The translations under genes were made by a program, and so were the position numbers. A stretch of 64,000 nucleotides of DNA from Cupriavidus plantarum (lineage in GTDB: Bacteria > Pseudomonadota > Gammaproteobacteria > Burkholderiales > Burkholderiaceae): NCBI RefSeq assembly GCF_905397285.1, contig NZ_CAJPUX010000001.1:310001-374000 (forward strand), written 5' to 3'. Of this stretch, positions 15,921 to 26,310 are shown in pieces. The first letter of the stretch is position 1; every line of letters starts with the position of its first letter. The notes beneath the pieces are model-generated. The model had not been told where the DNA came from. It ran no database searches and saw only the letters and a program-made list of their open reading frames with translations.

Positions 15921-18314
15921 TCAGGCGTTGGGGGTAGCGCGCTCGGTGGCGCGCTGGATGGCCTGCCACACGCGATGCGGGGTCGCGGGCATCTGGATGT
16001 CTCGCACGCCGAGCGGCGACAGCGCATCGACGAGCGCATTGATGAACGCCGGCGGCGAGCCGATCGCGCCCGCCTCGCCACAGCCCTTCACGCCAAGCGG
16101 ATTGTGCGTGCACGGCGTGCCATTGGCGGTCTCCACGGTGAAGTCCGGCAGATCGCCAGCGCGCGGCATCGCGTAATCCATGTACGAGCCCGTGAGCAAC
16201 TGGCCACTGTCCTCGTCGTACACGCACTGCTCGAACATCGCCTGGCCCAGGCCCTGCCCGATGCCGCCATGCACCTGACCCTCGACGATCATCGGGTTGA
16301 TCACATTGCCGAAGTCGTCCACCGCGGTAAAGCGCACCACGTGCGATTCGCCGGTATCGGGATCCACCTCCACCTCGCAGACGTACGCACCGGACGGATA
16401 CGTGAAGTTGGTCGGGTCGTAGAACGCATTCTCGTTGAGCCCCGGCTCGAGCTTGTCGAGGGGATAGTTGTGGGGCACGTACGCGGTCAGCGCCACCTCG
16501 CCGAACGTCTTCGTGCGATCGGTGCCGGCCACGCGGAACACGCCGTCGTGGAATTCGATATCGGCATCGGAGGCTTCCAGCAGATGCGCGGCGATCTTCT
16601 TCGCCTTGGCTTCCACCTTGTCGAGCGCCTTCATGATCGCGGAGCCGCCCACGGCAAGCGAGCGCGAGCCATAGGTGCCCATGCCGAACGGCACGCGACC
16701 CGTATCGCCATGCACGATCTCCACCGCATCGAGCCCGATGCCAAGACGGTCCGCCACGATCTGCGCGAACGTGGTCTCGTGCCCCTGTCCATGGCTGTGC
16801 GAGCCTGTGAACACGGTGACCGTGCCGGTCGGATGCACGCGAATTTCGCCGACCTCGAACAGGCCCGCGCGCGCGCCGAGCGCCCCCGCGATGTTCGATG
16901 GCGCCAGCCCGCACGCCTCGATGTAGCACGAATAGCCAAGACCGCGCAGCTTGCCGCGCTGCTTCGACGCTTCCCGCCGCTGCGGAAAGCCCGCCACGTC
17001 GGCGAGTTCCTGCGCGCGCGCAAGGCACGGCTCGTAGTCGCCCGTATCGTAGGTCAGTCCCACGGGCGTGACATAGGGAAACGCTCTGATGAAGTTCTTG
17101 CGCCGCAGCTCGGCGGGATCCATGCCAAGCTCGCGCGCGGCGGTCTCTACGAGGCGTTCCACGACGTACGTGGCCTCGGGCCGCCCCGCGCCCCGGTACG
17201 CGTCGACGGGCGCGGTGTTGGTGAACACCGCCTGCACTTCGGCGTAGATGGCGGGCGTCGCATACTGGCCGGCCAGCAAGGTCGCATAGAGGATCGTCGG
17301 CACGCTGCTCGCGAACGTCGACAGATACGCCCCCATGTTCGCCACGGTGTGCACGCGCATGGCCAGGAACCTGCCATCGGCATCCATCGCGAGCTCGGCG
17401 CGCGTCACGTGGTCGCGGCCGTGCGCATCGGTCAGGAACGACTCGGAACGGTCGGCGGTCCACTTGACGGGCCGGCCGATCTTCTTCGATGCCCACGTCA
17501 GCGCGACATCCTCCGGATACAGGAAGATCTTCGAGCCGAAGCCGCCGCCCACGTCGGGCGCGATGATGCGCAGCCGCGACTCTGGCAGCCCGAGCACGAA
17601 TGCGCCCATCAACAGCCGTTCGACGTGCGGGTTCTGGTTGGCCACGTAGACCGTGTAGCTGTCGTCCTGGCGCTGATAGCTGGCATTGACGGCGCGCGGC
17701 TCGATCGCATTCGGGATCAGCCGGTTGTTGACGATCTCGAGCGTGGTCACATGGGCGGCCTTCGCGAACGCCGCGTCGGTCGCGGCCTTGTCGCCGTGGC
17801 CCCACGTATAGCAGGTGTTGGCGGGTACGTCGTCATGGACCAGCGCCGGCGATTGCGCGGCGGCGGCCGGGGAGACCACCGCCGGCAATTCCTCGTAATC
17901 GACGTCGACCTTCTCGGCCGCATCGCGCGCCTGCTGCAGCGTTTCGGCGATGACCACGGCGACCTGGTCGCCGACATGGCGCGCCTTGCCGTGCGCGAGC
18001 GCGGGGTGGGGCGGCTCCTTCATCGGCGTGCCGTCGATGCTGTGGATGAGCCAGCCGCAGGGCAGGCCGCCGACCTTGTCGGCCGCCATGTCGTCGCCCG
18101 TGAGCACGGCGATGACGCCGGGGGAGGCGAGCGCCTCCGTGGTGTCGATCGACCGGATGCGCGCATGCGCGTGCGGCGACCGCACGAAGCACGCATAGCT
18201 CTGGTGCGCGAGCACGATGTCGTCGGTGTACTGGCCGTTGCCGGTCAGGAAGCGATAGTCTTCCTTGCGCCGGACCGGCGTGCCGATCAGCGGATGTCTT
18301 TCGGGTGCGTTCAT
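15921..18314 (-). CDS. Molybdopterin-binding large subunit of molybdenum hydroxylase (form II CoxL-like)
   Basis: A 797-residue catalytic subunit. It has the aldehyde oxidase/xanthine dehydrogenase a/b hammerhead domain at the N-terminus and molybdopterin-binding domains with [20 protein letters not shown] and the catalytic Glu in GCGEAGAIG (near 745). The active-site loop is AYRGAGR (near 370). True aerobic CO dehydrogenases have AYxCSFR with the Cu-ligand cysteine, so this is the form II type, whose substrates are mostly unknown aldehydes or heterocycles. It follows the 2Fe-2S subunit by a 13-bp gap. Confidence 0.95.
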   Translation of the reverse strand: MNAPERHPLIGTPVRRKEDYRFLTGNGQYTDDIVLAHQSYACFVRSPHAHARIRSIDTTEALASPGVIAVLTGDDMAADKVGGLPCGWLIHSIDGTPMKEPPHPALAHGKARHVGDQVAVVIAETLQQARDAAEKVDVDYEELPAVVSPAAAAQSPALVHDDVPANTCYTWGHGDKAATDAAFAKAAHVTTLEIVNNRLIPNAIEPRAVNASYQRQDDSYTVYVANQNPHVERLLMGAFVLGLPESRLRIIAPDVGGGFGSKIFLYPEDVALTWASKKIGRPVKWTADRSESFLTDAHGRDHVTRAELAMDADGRFLAMRVHTVANMGAYLSTFASSVPTILYATLLAGQYATPAIYAEVQAVFTNTAPVDAYRGAGRPEATYVVERLVETAARELGMDPAELRRKNFIRAFPYVTPVGLTYDTGDYEPCLARAQELADVAGFPQRREASKQRGKLRGLGYSCYIEACGLAPSNIAGALGARAGLFEVGEIRVHPTGTVTVFTGSHSHGQGHETTFAQIVADRLGIGLDAVEIVHGDTGRVPFGMGTYGSRSLAVGGSAIMKALDKVEAKAKKIAAHLLEASDADIEFHDGVFRVAGTDRTKTFGEVALTAYVPHNYPLDKLEPGLNENAFYDPTNFTYPSGAYVCEVEVDPDTGESHVVRFTAVDDFGNVINPMIVEGQVHGGIGQGLGQAMFEQCVYDEDSGQLLTGSYMDYAMPRAGDLPDFTVETANGTPCTHNPLGVKGCGEAGAIGSPPAFINALVDALSPLGVRDIQMPATPHRVWQAIQRATERATPNA

Positions 18315-18327
18315 GGCATCGCTCCTC

Positions 18328-18813
18328 TCATTCCGCCGCGACGGGCGCCTGCATCATCGCCTGCCCCTGCTGCACCGCCCGCACGATGTTGTGATAGCCC
18401 GTGCAGCGGCACAGGTTGCCGTCGAGCTGTTCGCGGATGGTTTCCGCATCGGCACTGGGCCGGTCGCGCAGCAGCGCGGTGGCGGCCATGACCATGCCGG
18501 GCGTGCAGAAGCCGCATTGCAGGCCATGGCATTCGCGGAACGCTTCCTGCATCGGGTGCAGTTCCCCATTCGCGGAGAGGCCTTCGATCGTGGTCACCTG
18601 CATGCCGTCCGCCTGCACCGCCAGCATGTTGCAGGATTTGACGGCCCGTCCGTCCAGATGGACCGTGCACGCGCCGCATTGCGCCGTGTCGCATCCCACA
18701 TGGGTGCCGGTCAGGCGGAGGTTGTCGCGGAGGAACTGGACGAGGAGGGTGTGAGGTTCGACCTGCGCGTCGATGGACTTGCCATTGACCGTCAGGCGGA
18801 TCGGAATCGCCAT
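18328..18813 (-). CDS. 2Fe-2S small subunit of molybdenum hydroxylase (CoxS-like)
   Basis: A 161-residue electron-transfer subunit with two [2Fe-2S] clusters. The plant-type ferredoxin cluster is in [17 protein letters not shown] with a distal Cys (KSC), and the alpha-helical cluster in [10 protein letters not shown] plus LCRCTGY. ATG 18813 has GGAGAC at a good distance; ATG 18825 is an alternative. It is the first gene of the operon S-L-M-D-E-G-xdhC-mobA, all on one strand over 8 kb with gaps of at most about 30 bp. Confidence 0.95.
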   Translation of the reverse strand: MAIPIRLTVNGKSIDAQVEPHTLLVQFLRDNLRLTGTHVGCDTAQCGACTVHLDGRAVKSCNMLAVQADGMQVTTIEGLSANGELHPMQEAFRECHGLQCGFCTPGMVMAATALLRDRPSADAETIREQLDGNLCRCTGYHNIVRAVQQGQAMMQAPVAAE

Positions 18814-19086
18814 GCTTGTCTCCATGTGGGTGACGCGCATGGCCAATACCGGCATCCCGAACACACTGACTGCGCGGGACTGGCCACGACGCTGTGCTGC
18901 CGCTTGGTTGCTACGGCTATTTCGTGATATTGGTGCTTGCCGGGTGATGAGCGGTGAACGTTTGACCGCAACTGGCTCTAACAGTTAATCACAAATCGCA
19001 CGGTATCGCCATGTGGGTTGGACCCCCATGAAGACCGGCATCCCGTCTTCACACCCCGCACAGCCCGCACATCCCGCTTATCGCCT
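18814..19086. other. Divergent intergenic region upstream of the molybdenum hydroxylase operon
   Basis: The 273-bp gap separates the divergent 2Fe-2S subunit and YqaA-like genes and must hold both promoters. It includes an AT-richer stretch near 18975-18998 (acagttaatcacaaatcgca on the plus strand). I see no convincing -35/-10 pair, long inverted repeat or RNA gene. No regulator gene is adjacent to the operon. Confidence 0.5.
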
Positions 19087-19665
19087 ATGGAAGCGTTCCT
19101 CGATTCGCTGCTCGGCATGGTCGCCCTCCCGAAGGTGGGGCTGCCCGCAATCTTTCTCGTCAGCCTGATATCGGCCACGCTGCTGCCGCTCGGCTCCGAG
19201 CCGGCGGTGTTCGGCTACATCAAGCTGAATCCGGACATGTTCTGGCCCGCGATTCTCGTCGCGACGGCCGGCAACACGATCGGGGGCGCCATCGACTGGT
19301 GGCTCGGCTATTGGGCCAAGCTCGCGCTGGTCCGCTATCACCTGCGGCGCCAGCACCGCGAGCACGAGATCGAGCATGCCCAGCACCGGCGCCATCCCCG
19401 CAAGCCGCGCAAGCCCGCGCTGGATGCGAAATACTTTCGCTGGATGCGCCGGCTCGGCCCGAAGACGCTGCTGCTGTCGTGGCTGCCTGTCGTGGGTGAT
19501 CCATTGTGCACCCTGGCCGGCTGGCTGCGGCTCTCCTTCTGGCCGAGCCTCGGCTACATGGCGATCGGCAAGTTCCTGCGCTATCTGGCCATGACAGGCA
19601 GTCTGCTCTGGATCCCGGACAGCTTCTGGCACAGCATCGGCAGCACCCTCAAGGCCTGGTTCTGA
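19087..19665 (+). CDS. YqaA-like (DedA-superfamily) inner-membrane protein
   Basis: A 192-residue membrane protein with hydrophobic segments at about 16-36, 50-70 and 125-165 and a long cationic His/Arg-rich cytoplasmic loop (RRQHREHEIEHAQHRRHPRK) between them. The pattern PLGSEPAVFG, then GNTIGGAIDWWLGYW, and later LLLSWLPVVGDPLCTLAGWLR matches YqaA/DedA (SNARE-associated Golgi) proteins, which are linked to phospholipid translocation and membrane homeostasis. ATG 19087 starts the conserved region; an in-frame ATG at 19018 exists. No operon partner is evident. Confidence 0.85.
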   Translation: MEAFLDSLLGMVALPKVGLPAIFLVSLISATLLPLGSEPAVFGYIKLNPDMFWPAILVATAGNTIGGAIDWWLGYWAKLALVRYHLRRQHREHEIEHAQHRRHPRKPRKPALDAKYFRWMRRLGPKTLLLSWLPVVGDPLCTLAGWLRLSFWPSLGYMAIGKFLRYLAMTGSLLWIPDSFWHSIGSTLKAWF

Positions 19666-19820
19666 GCGTCCCGGGGCGATGGCCAATGTCCCTTGTTGCA
19701 GTGCGGGATAACGGGCAGCAACCGCCCCAATGAGGGGCGCAGGGAGGGGGGTTGCAGTACAATCGCGCTTCAATGAATAAATGCGCACTGTCCCCGTGCG
19801 CCGCTGGAAGCGGTCCCGCC

Positions 19821-22800
19821 ATGAACGCCCCACTCGTGCTAGATGCCAAGCTCGCCGCGCAGGATGCCGCGCCGCGCCTGCGAGAGATTCCCTATAACTA
19901 CACCTCGTTTTCCGACCGCGAGATCGTGATCCGCCTGCTCGGCGAGGAAGGCTGGCGCATTCTCGACGAGCTGCGGAGCGAGCGCCGGACCGGCCGGTCG
20001 GCCCGGATGCTGTACGAGGTGCTGGGCGATATCTGGGTCGTGCGCCGCAACCCCTATCTGCAGGACGACCTGCTCGAGAACCCGAAGCGCCGCCAGATGC
20101 TGGTCAGCGCGCTGCATCACCGCCTGGGCGAGATCGAGAAGCGCCGCGCCGCCGACCGTGCCGAACACGCCGAGCCGGCCGCGGAAGACCGCTCGCACCG
20201 CGTGGAGCAGCTGGTCGCGTTCGCGCGCCAGGCCATCGAGTCGTTCCAGCAGGAATTCGCCGACGCCTACGAACTGCGCAAGCGCGCGCAGCGCGTGCTG
20301 GGCCGCGTCACGGAGAAGGACAACATCAAGTTCGATGGCCTGTCGCGTGTCTCCCACGTGACCGACGCCACCGACTGGCGCGTCGAATACCCGTTCGTCG
20401 TGCTGACGCCGGATACCGAGGAAGAGATCGCCGGCCTGGTCAAGGGCTGCTTCGAACTCGGCCTGACCATCATCCCGCGCGGGGGCGGTACGGGTTACAC
20501 CGGCGGCGCGGTGCCGCTGACGCCGTTCTCCGCCGTCATCAACACGGAGAAGCTCGAGCAGCTGGGGCCGGTCGAGCAGACCGATCTGCCGGGCGTTCCG
20601 CACAAGGTGGCGACGATCTTCTCCGGCGCGGGCGTGGTCACGCGCCGCGTGGCGGACGCCGCCGACAAGGCGGGCCTCGTGTTCGCGGTGGACCCGACGT
20701 CGATCGACGCCTCGTGCATCGGCGGCAACGTCGCGATGAACGCGGGCGGCAAGAAGGCCGTGCTGTGGGGCACGGCGCTCGACAACCTCGCGTGGTGGCG
20801 CATGGTGGATCCCGAGGGCAACTGGCTCGAGATCACGCGCATGGACCACAACCTCGGCAAGATCCACGACGTGCCCGTGGCCACGTTCCAGCTGCAATGG
20901 TCGGACGGCAACCGCGCGCCCGGCGAAAAGCCGCTGCGTACGGAGACGCTGTCGATCGAAGGCCGCAAGTTCCGCAAGGAAGGTCTCGGCAAGGACGTCA
21001 CGGACAAGTTCCTGGCGGGCCTGCCCGGCGTGCAGAAGGAAGGCTGCGACGGCATCATCACCAGCGCGCGGTGGATCCTGCATCGCATGCCGAAGCACAT
21101 CCGCACGGTCTGCCTCGAATTCTTCGGCCAGCCGCGCGACGCCATTCCGAGCATCGTCGAGATCAAGGACTTCCTCGATGCCGAATCGAAGCGCGAGGGC
21201 GGCGCGATCCTGGCCGGTCTCGAGCATCTGGACGAGCGCTACCTGCGCGCGGTGGGCTATGCCACCAAGAGCAAGCGCAACGCCTTTCCGAAGATGGTGC
21301 TGATCGGCGATATCGTGGGCGACGACGAGGACTCCGTCGCGCGCGCGACGTCGGAAGTCATCCGCATGGCCAACGGCAAGAGCGGCGAAGGCTTCGTCGC
21401 CGTCAGTCCCGAGGCGCGCAAGAAGTTCTGGCTCGACCGTTCGCGTACCGCGGCCATCGCGCGCCACACCAACGCGTTCAAGATCAACGAGGACGTCGTG
21501 ATTCCGCTGCCGCGCATGGGCGAATACACGGACGGCATCGAACGTATCAACATCGAACTGTCGATCAAGAACAAGCTCAAGCTCACGGACGAGCTGGAGC
21601 AGTTCTTCGCGCGCGGCAACCTCCCGCTGGGCCGCAGCGACGACGCCAACGAGATTCCGAGCGCCGAACTGCTCGAGGACCGCGTGCAGCATGCGCTGAC
21701 GCTGCTGCGCGAGATTCGCGCGCGCTGGCTGTACCTGCAGGACCATATGGACACACCGCTCGCCGAGGCCCGCGCCTCGCTGATCGGTCACGGCCTGGGC
21801 CTGCTCGGCCCCGCGTTCGAGCAGCGCCTCGCGCAGCAGCCGGACGCGAGCGTGTTCCATCTGCTGCAGGACCGCACGATCCGCGTCTCGTGGAAGGGCG
21901 AGATTCGCGCCGAACTGCGCAAGATCTTCAACGGCGGCGAGTTCAAGCCGATCCTCGACGAGGCGCAGAAGATCCACAAGCAGGTGCTGCGCGGCCGCGT
22001 CTTCGTGGCGCTGCACATGCACGCCGGCGACGGCAACGTGCACACCAACATCCCGGTGAACTCGGACGACTACGACATGCTGCAGGACGCGCACCGCGCG
22101 GTGGCCCGCATCATGGCGCTCGCCCGTTCGCTGGATGGCGTGATCTCGGGCGAGCACGGCATCGGCATCACCAAGCTCGAGTTCCTGACCGAGGAAGAGA
22201 TCGGCGATTTCCGCGCGTACAAGCAGCGCGTGGATCCGCAGGGCCGCTTCAACAAGGGCAAGCTGCTGCCGGGCGCCGACCTGCGCAATGCGTACACCCC
22301 GTCGTTCGGCCTGATGGGACACGAGTCCATCATCATGCAGCAGAGCGACATCGGCGCGATTGCGGAGAGCGTCAAGGACTGCCTGCGCTGCGGCAAGTGC
22401 AAGCCCGTGTGCGCGACGCACGTGCCGCGCGCGAATTTGCTGTACAGCCCGCGCAACAAGATCCTCGCCACCTCGCTCCTCATCGAGGCGTTCCTGTATG
22501 AAGAACAGACGCGCCGCGGCGTGTCGATCAAGCACTGGGACGAATTCTCGGACGTGGCCGACCACTGCACGGTGTGCCACAAGTGCGTGACGCCGTGCCC
22601 CGTCAAGATCGACTTCGGCGACGTGTCGATGAACATGCGCAACCTGCTGCGCAAGATGGGCCAGAAGAAGTTCAACCCCGGCACGGCGGCCTCGATGTTC
22701 TTCCTGAACGCGACCAATCCGCAGACCATCAACATGACGCGCTCGGCGATGATCGGGCTCGGCTACAAGGCGCAGCGCCTCGGCAACGAGGTGTTCAAGA

Positions 22801-23795
22801 AGTTCGCGCGCAAGCAGACGCAGCATCCGCCCGCCACGGTCGGCAAGCCGCCCGTGCAGGAGCAGGTGATCCACTTCATCAACAAGAAGATGCCGGGCAA
22901 CCTGCCCAAGAAGACCGCGCGCGCGCTGCTCGATATCGAAGACAACGAGATCGTGCCGATCATCCGCAATCCGAAGACCACGTCGTCGGAAACGGAAGCG
23001 GTGTTCTACTTCCCGGGTTGCGGCTCGGAGCGGCTGTTCTCGCAGGTGGGCCTCGCCACGCAGGCGATGCTGTGGCACGTCGGCGTGCAGACCGTGCTGC
23101 CGCCGGGCTACCTGTGCTGCGGTTATCCGCAGCGCGGCGCCGGCCAGTTCGACAAGGCCGAGAAGATGGTCAGCGACAACCGCGTGCTGTTCCACCGCGT
23201 GGCCAACACGCTCAACTACCTCGACATCAAGACCGTGGTGGTGAGCTGCGGCACGTGCTACGACCAGCTGGCCGGTTACGAATTCGACAAGATCTTCCCG
23301 GGCTGCCGCATCATCGACATCCACGAGTATCTGCTCGAGAAGGGCGTGAAGCTCGAAGGCGTCACCGGTACGCGCTACATGTACCACGACCCCTGCCACA
23401 CGCCGATCAAGACGATGGACCCGACGAAGCTCGTCAATGAGCTGATGGGCGGCAACGACGGCGGCGGCAAGATCGAGAAGAACGACCGCTGCTGCGGCGA
23501 GTCCGGCACGCTGGCGGTGACGCGTCCCGACGTCTCCACGCAGATCCGCTTCCGCAAGGAAGAAGAGATGCGCAAGGGCGCGGACAAGCTGCGTACCGAG
23601 GGCTTCGGCGGCGACGTCAAGATCCTCACGAGCTGCCCGTCGTGCCTGCAGGGCCTGTCGCGCTACAACGAGGACGCCTCGGTGACCGCCGACTACATCG
23701 TCGTGGAAATGGCGAAGTACGTCCTCGGCGAGAACTGGCTGCCGGAGTACGTGCAGCGCGCCAACGCGGGCGGTATCGAGCGCGTGCTCGTGTAA
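19821..23795 (+). CDS. Large FAD/Fe-S oxidoreductase: DUF3683-like, FAD-binding, ferredoxin and CCG domains
   Basis: A 1324-residue fusion enzyme. The N-terminal 190 residues form a DUF3683-like region. The FAD-binding PCMH domain follows with [15 protein letters not shown] (218-232) and [14 protein letters not shown]; the FAD-oxidase C-terminal domain has [12 protein letters not shown] (near 731). Two 4Fe-4S motifs are at [11 protein letters not shown] (853) and [12 protein letters not shown] (915). Two CCG (heterodisulfide reductase-type) domains follow, with FPGCG (1063), LCCGYP (1096), SCGTCYD (1141), HDPCHTP (1189), RCCGESGT (1222) and SCPSCLQ (1270). The layout resembles D-lactate/glycolate dehydrogenase with an electron-transfer partner fused on. 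The substrate is unknown. ATG 19821 is preferred over 19752. Confidence 0.92.
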   Translation: MNAPLVLDAKLAAQDAAPRLREIPYNYTSFSDREIVIRLLGEEGWRILDELRSERRTGRSARMLYEVLGDIWVVRRNPYLQDDLLENPKRRQMLVSALHHRLGEIEKRRAADRAEHAEPAAEDRSHRVEQLVAFARQAIESFQQEFADAYELRKRAQRVLGRVTEKDNIKFDGLSRVSHVTDATDWRVEYPFVVLTPDTEEEIAGLVKGCFELGLTIIPRGGGTGYTGGAVPLTPFSAVINTEKLEQLGPVEQTDLPGVPHKVATIFSGAGVVTRRVADAADKAGLVFAVDPTSIDASCIGGNVAMNAGGKKAVLWGTALDNLAWWRMVDPEGNWLEITRMDHNLGKIHDVPVATFQLQWSDGNRAPGEKPLRTETLSIEGRKFRKEGLGKDVTDKFLAGLPGVQKEGCDGIITSARWILHRMPKHIRTVCLEFFGQPRDAIPSIVEIKDFLDAESKREGGAILAGLEHLDERYLRAVGYATKSKRNAFPKMVLIGDIVGDDEDSVARATSEVIRMANGKSGEGFVAVSPEARKKFWLDRSRTAAIARHTNAFKINEDVVIPLPRMGEYTDGIERINIELSIKNKLKLTDELEQFFARGNLPLGRSDDANEIPSAELLEDRVQHALTLLREIRARWLYLQDHMDTPLAEARASLIGHGLGLLGPAFEQRLAQQPDASVFHLLQDRTIRVSWKGEIRAELRKIFNGGEFKPILDEAQKIHKQVLRGRVFVALHMHAGDGNVHTNIPVNSDDYDMLQDAHRAVARIMALARSLDGVISGEHGIGITKLEFLTEEEIGDFRAYKQRVDPQGRFNKGKLLPGADLRNAYTPSFGLMGHESIIMQQSDIGAIAESVKDCLRCGKCKPVCATHVPRANLLYSPRNKILATSLLIEAFLYEEQTRRGVSIKHWDEFSDVADHCTVCHKCVTPCPVKIDFGDVSMNMRNLLRKMGQKKFNPGTAASMFFLNATNPQTINMTRSAMIGLGYKAQRLGNEVFKKFARKQTQHPPATVGKPPVQEQVIHFINKKMPGNLPKKTARALLDIEDNEIVPIIRNPKTTSSETEAVFYFPGCGSERLFSQVGLATQAMLWHVGVQTVLPPGYLCCGYPQRGAGQFDKAEKMVSDNRVLFHRVANTLNYLDIKTVVVSCGTCYDQLAGYEFDKIFPGCRIIDIHEYLLEKGVKLEGVTGTRYMYHDPCHTPIKTMDPTKLVNELMGGNDGGGKIEKNDRCCGESGTLAVTRPDVSTQIRFRKEEEMRKGADKLRTEGFGGDVKILTSCPSCLQGLSRYNEDASVTADYIVVEMAKYVLGENWLPEYVQRANAGGIERVLV

Positions 23796-23810
23796 GCGTG
23801 TCCGGCTCAG

Positions 23811-24266
23811 ATGATCCCAGCCCACGCTACCCGGACCCCTGTCCCGAACTGCCCCCTGTGCGAAGCCGATGGCGGCGAACTCGTCTGGATGGGGGACCGC
23901 GCCAGGGTGATCCTGGTCGAGCATGACCGGTTCCCCGGGTTCTGCCGCATCGTGTGGAACGACCACGTGGCGGAGCTGTCGGACCTCGACGATGCCGACC
24001 AGGCCTGGCTGATGCGCCTGGTCGCGCGCGTCGAGCGCGTGGTGCGCGAGGTGATGACGCCGGACAAGGTGAACCTGGCCGCGTTCGGCAACATGGTGCC
24101 GCACCTGCACTGGCACGTCATTCCGCGCTACCGCTGGGATACCCACTTTCCCGAAGCCATCTGGGCGGCGCCCCAGCGCGGGTCCGACGCGGCACGCGTC
24201 GCGGAGCTTCAGAGCCGGCTGCCGGCGCTGCGCATCGCGCTGTCGATACCCGACGCCGAAGACTGA
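23811..24266 (+). CDS. HIT-family hydrolase
   Basis: A 151-residue histidine-triad protein. The HxHxHxx active site is HLHWHVIPRY (about 97-106), and an N-terminal CPLCEADGGE pair is reminiscent of the zinc-binding Cys in Fhit/HIT proteins. These enzymes hydrolyse nucleotide phosphoramidates or dinucleoside polyphosphates. It begins 15 bp after the large oxidoreductase stop codon and is probably cotranscribed. The specific substrate cannot be inferred. Confidence 0.93.
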   Translation: MIPAHATRTPVPNCPLCEADGGELVWMGDRARVILVEHDRFPGFCRIVWNDHVAELSDLDDADQAWLMRLVARVERVVREVMTPDKVNLAAFGNMVPHLHWHVIPRYRWDTHFPEAIWAAPQRGSDAARVAELQSRLPALRIALSIPDAED

Positions 24267-24286
24267 ACCGCGTCCAGGCACCGTAG

Positions 24287-24319
24287 CCTTAAGCGCCATT
24301 TAAGTTATCGCGGTTAAGG
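24287..24319. promoter_or_regulatory. Inverted repeat upstream of the SbmA-like transporter
   Basis: CCTTAA (24287-24292) and TTAAGG (24314-24319) form perfect 6-bp arms around a 21-base spacer that itself includes TTTAAG. The element lies between the HIT gene and the ABC transporter in the 165-bp gap 24267-24431, and is distinctly AT-rich for this genome. It could be a regulator site; no -10/-35 pair is clear. Confidence 0.35.
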
Positions 24320-24431
24320 TGACCTTGATGGCCGCGACCTGTCACACTGGCGAACGCACGCCCGGTCGCGCGTCCGACGCCGTCGCGCGCCATCGAACGA
24401 CTCCACGAACAACAACGAGGCCTGCCCGCTC

Positions 24432-26300
24432 ATGTCGAACGTCACGCCATCCTCCGCCACCGTGCCGGGTCCCGCGGTACCCGCACAGGCTCTCAAGGCC
24501 CAGAGCCGGTTGCGGCTCGGCCGCACCTGGGAACTGATCAAGCCCTATTGGACGTCCAGCGACCGCAAGGCCGGCCTTGGCTTGCTCGCCCTGGTCGTCG
24601 CGCTGAACCTGGCCATCGTCTACATCAACGTGCTGCTCAACGAGTGGAACCGCGTGTTCTACAACGCGCTCGAGCAGCGCGACTTCGTCTCGTTCAAGAC
24701 GCTCCTGATCCGGTTCTCGTGGATCGCGGGCTGCTTCATCGTGCTGGCCATCTCTCGGCAGTACTACCAGATGATGCTGCAGATGCGGTGGCGTACGTGG
24801 ATGACGGGCACGTTCATGGCGCGGTGGCTCGGCCATCAGGCGTACTACCGCATCGAGCAGACGCATTCGACCGACAACCCCGATCAGCGCATCGCCGACG
24901 ACCTGCGCCAGTTCACCGACGGCGCGCTCACGCTGTCGATGGGCCTGTTGAACTCGGTGGTCACGCTGATCTCGTTCGTGGGCATCCTGTGGGCCGTGTC
25001 GGGCCCGATCACGCTCGCGCTCGGCGGCACGCCGATCGAGATTCCCGGCTACATGGTGTGGTTCGCGGTCGGGTATGCGGTCATCGGCTCGGTGATCGCG
25101 CACTTCGTCGGCCGCCCGCTGATCGGCCTGTCGTTCCAGCAGGAACAATACGAAGCAAACTTCCGTTTCATGCTGGTGCGCCTGCGCGAGAACAGCGAAC
25201 CCGTGGCGCTATACAAGGGCGAACCGACCGAGCAGGCAGGGCTGAGCGCGCGCTTCGAACGCATCCGCGCGAACTGGAACCAGCTCATGCGCTACACGCG
25301 GCGGCTGACGTTCGTCACCTCGGGCTACGCGCAGTTCGCGATCATCTTCCCGATCCTCGTGGCGGCGCCGCGCTACTTCGCCAACAAGCTGACACTGGGC
25401 GGCCTGATGCAGATCAGCTCCGCGTTCGGGCAGGTGCAGGGCGCGCTGTCGTGGTTCGTCGATAGTTACGCGACGCTGGTCGGCTGGAAGGCGGCCGCCA
25501 ACCGTCTGATCGATTTCCAGGACGCGATGCGCCTCGCCGAGCGAGAGGAAGCGGGCCCGCATGGCCGACAGGATATCGACGTCGTGGACGGGCAGGGCGA
25601 CGCGATGGCGGTGAACGAACTCGCGCTCGCGCTGCCGGTGCGCGGCGGCGGCAGCGTCGATGAGGAAGGCGTCGGCCCGGTGTCGCATCCGCCCGAGCGG
25701 CCGCTCGTCGCGCCGTTCTCGCTGACCATCGGCCGCGGCGAGCGCTGGCTCGTCAGCGGTCCGTCCGGCTGCGGCAAGAGTGTGCTATTCCGCGCGCTCG
25801 CGGGCATCTGGCCATACGGCAGCGGCCGTGTGACGCGCCCCGGCGCGCGCATGCTGTTCCTGCCGCAGCGCAGCTATCTGCCGATCGGCACGCTCGCGGA
25901 CGCGCTGGCGTATCCCGACGCGGGCACCGTGCACGACTGCGAGGCGCTGCGCGGCGTGCTGCGCGACGCGCGGCTCGCCCCGCTGGCCGACCATCTGGAT
26001 ACTTTCGACAACTGGTCGCTGCGGCTGTCGCCGGGCGAGCAGCAACGTCTGGCCTTCGCGCGCGCGCTGCTCCAGAAGCCGGACTTCCTGTTCCTCGACG
26101 AGGCCACGAGCGCGCTCGACGAGGAGACCGAAGCGGCCATGTACCGCCTTATGGTGGACCGGCTGCCGGACGCGGCCATCGTCAGCATCGCGCACCGCAG
26201 CACGGTGGCGGCGTTCCACGACCGCCGCCTGCGCTACGAGCCCGCCGATGGGCAAGGGCAGGGCGGTGGAGTAAGCTATCGGGTCGTACAGGAGGCATGA
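24432..26300 (+). CDS. SbmA/BacA-type ABC transporter, permease fused to ATPase
   Basis: A 622-residue half-transporter of the ABCD type. The N-terminal membrane domain (about 35-380) matches the SbmA/BacA fold (WRTWMTGTFMARWLGHQAYY, DNPDQRIADDLRQFTDGAL). The C-terminal ATPase has Walker A GPSGCGKS (443-450), signature LSPGEQQRLAFAR (about 533-545) and Walker B with FLDEATSALDEE. Family members transport peptides, vitamins or long-chain acyl compounds. It starts 166 bp after the HIT gene and is followed by DUF971 and ubiE. The substrate is unknown. Confidence 0.9.
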   Translation: MSNVTPSSATVPGPAVPAQALKAQSRLRLGRTWELIKPYWTSSDRKAGLGLLALVVALNLAIVYINVLLNEWNRVFYNALEQRDFVSFKTLLIRFSWIAGCFIVLAISRQYYQMMLQMRWRTWMTGTFMARWLGHQAYYRIEQTHSTDNPDQRIADDLRQFTDGALTLSMGLLNSVVTLISFVGILWAVSGPITLALGGTPIEIPGYMVWFAVGYAVIGSVIAHFVGRPLIGLSFQQEQYEANFRFMLVRLRENSEPVALYKGEPTEQAGLSARFERIRANWNQLMRYTRRLTFVTSGYAQFAIIFPILVAAPRYFANKLTLGGLMQISSAFGQVQGALSWFVDSYATLVGWKAAANRLIDFQDAMRLAEREEAGPHGRQDIDVVDGQGDAMAVNELALALPVRGGGSVDEEGVGPVSHPPERPLVAPFSLTIGRGERWLVSGPSGCGKSVLFRALAGIWPYGSGRVTRPGARMLFLPQRSYLPIGTLADALAYPDAGTVHDCEALRGVLRDARLAPLADHLDTFDNWSLRLSPGEQQRLAFARALLQKPDFLFLDEATSALDEETEAAMYRLMVDRLPDAAIVSIAHRSTVAAFHDRRLRYEPADGQGQGGGVSYRVVQEA

Positions 26301-26310
26301 TCCCAATCCT

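Noticed and set aside
10743..18813. Assignment of the operon as an aerobic CO dehydrogenase
   Set aside because: The large subunit has AYRGAGR instead of the AYxCSFR loop with the copper-ligand cysteine, so I call it a form II hydroxylase of unknown substrate.
19723..19739. Hairpin CGCCCC/GGGGCG before the giant oxidoreductase as a terminator
   Set aside because: The stem is short and followed by G-rich sequence, not T, so it is not an intrinsic terminator.
19839..24299. A 1486-codon open frame on the minus strand opposite the giant oxidoreductase gene
   Set aside because: It is a GC-rich shadow frame: Arg/His/Ala-rich composition, no family motifs, and the sense frame has complete Fe-S and FAD motifs.
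26290..26310. An ATG at 26297 closely following AGGAGG as start for the DUF971 gene
   Set aside because: It is out of frame with the DUF971 coding sequence.
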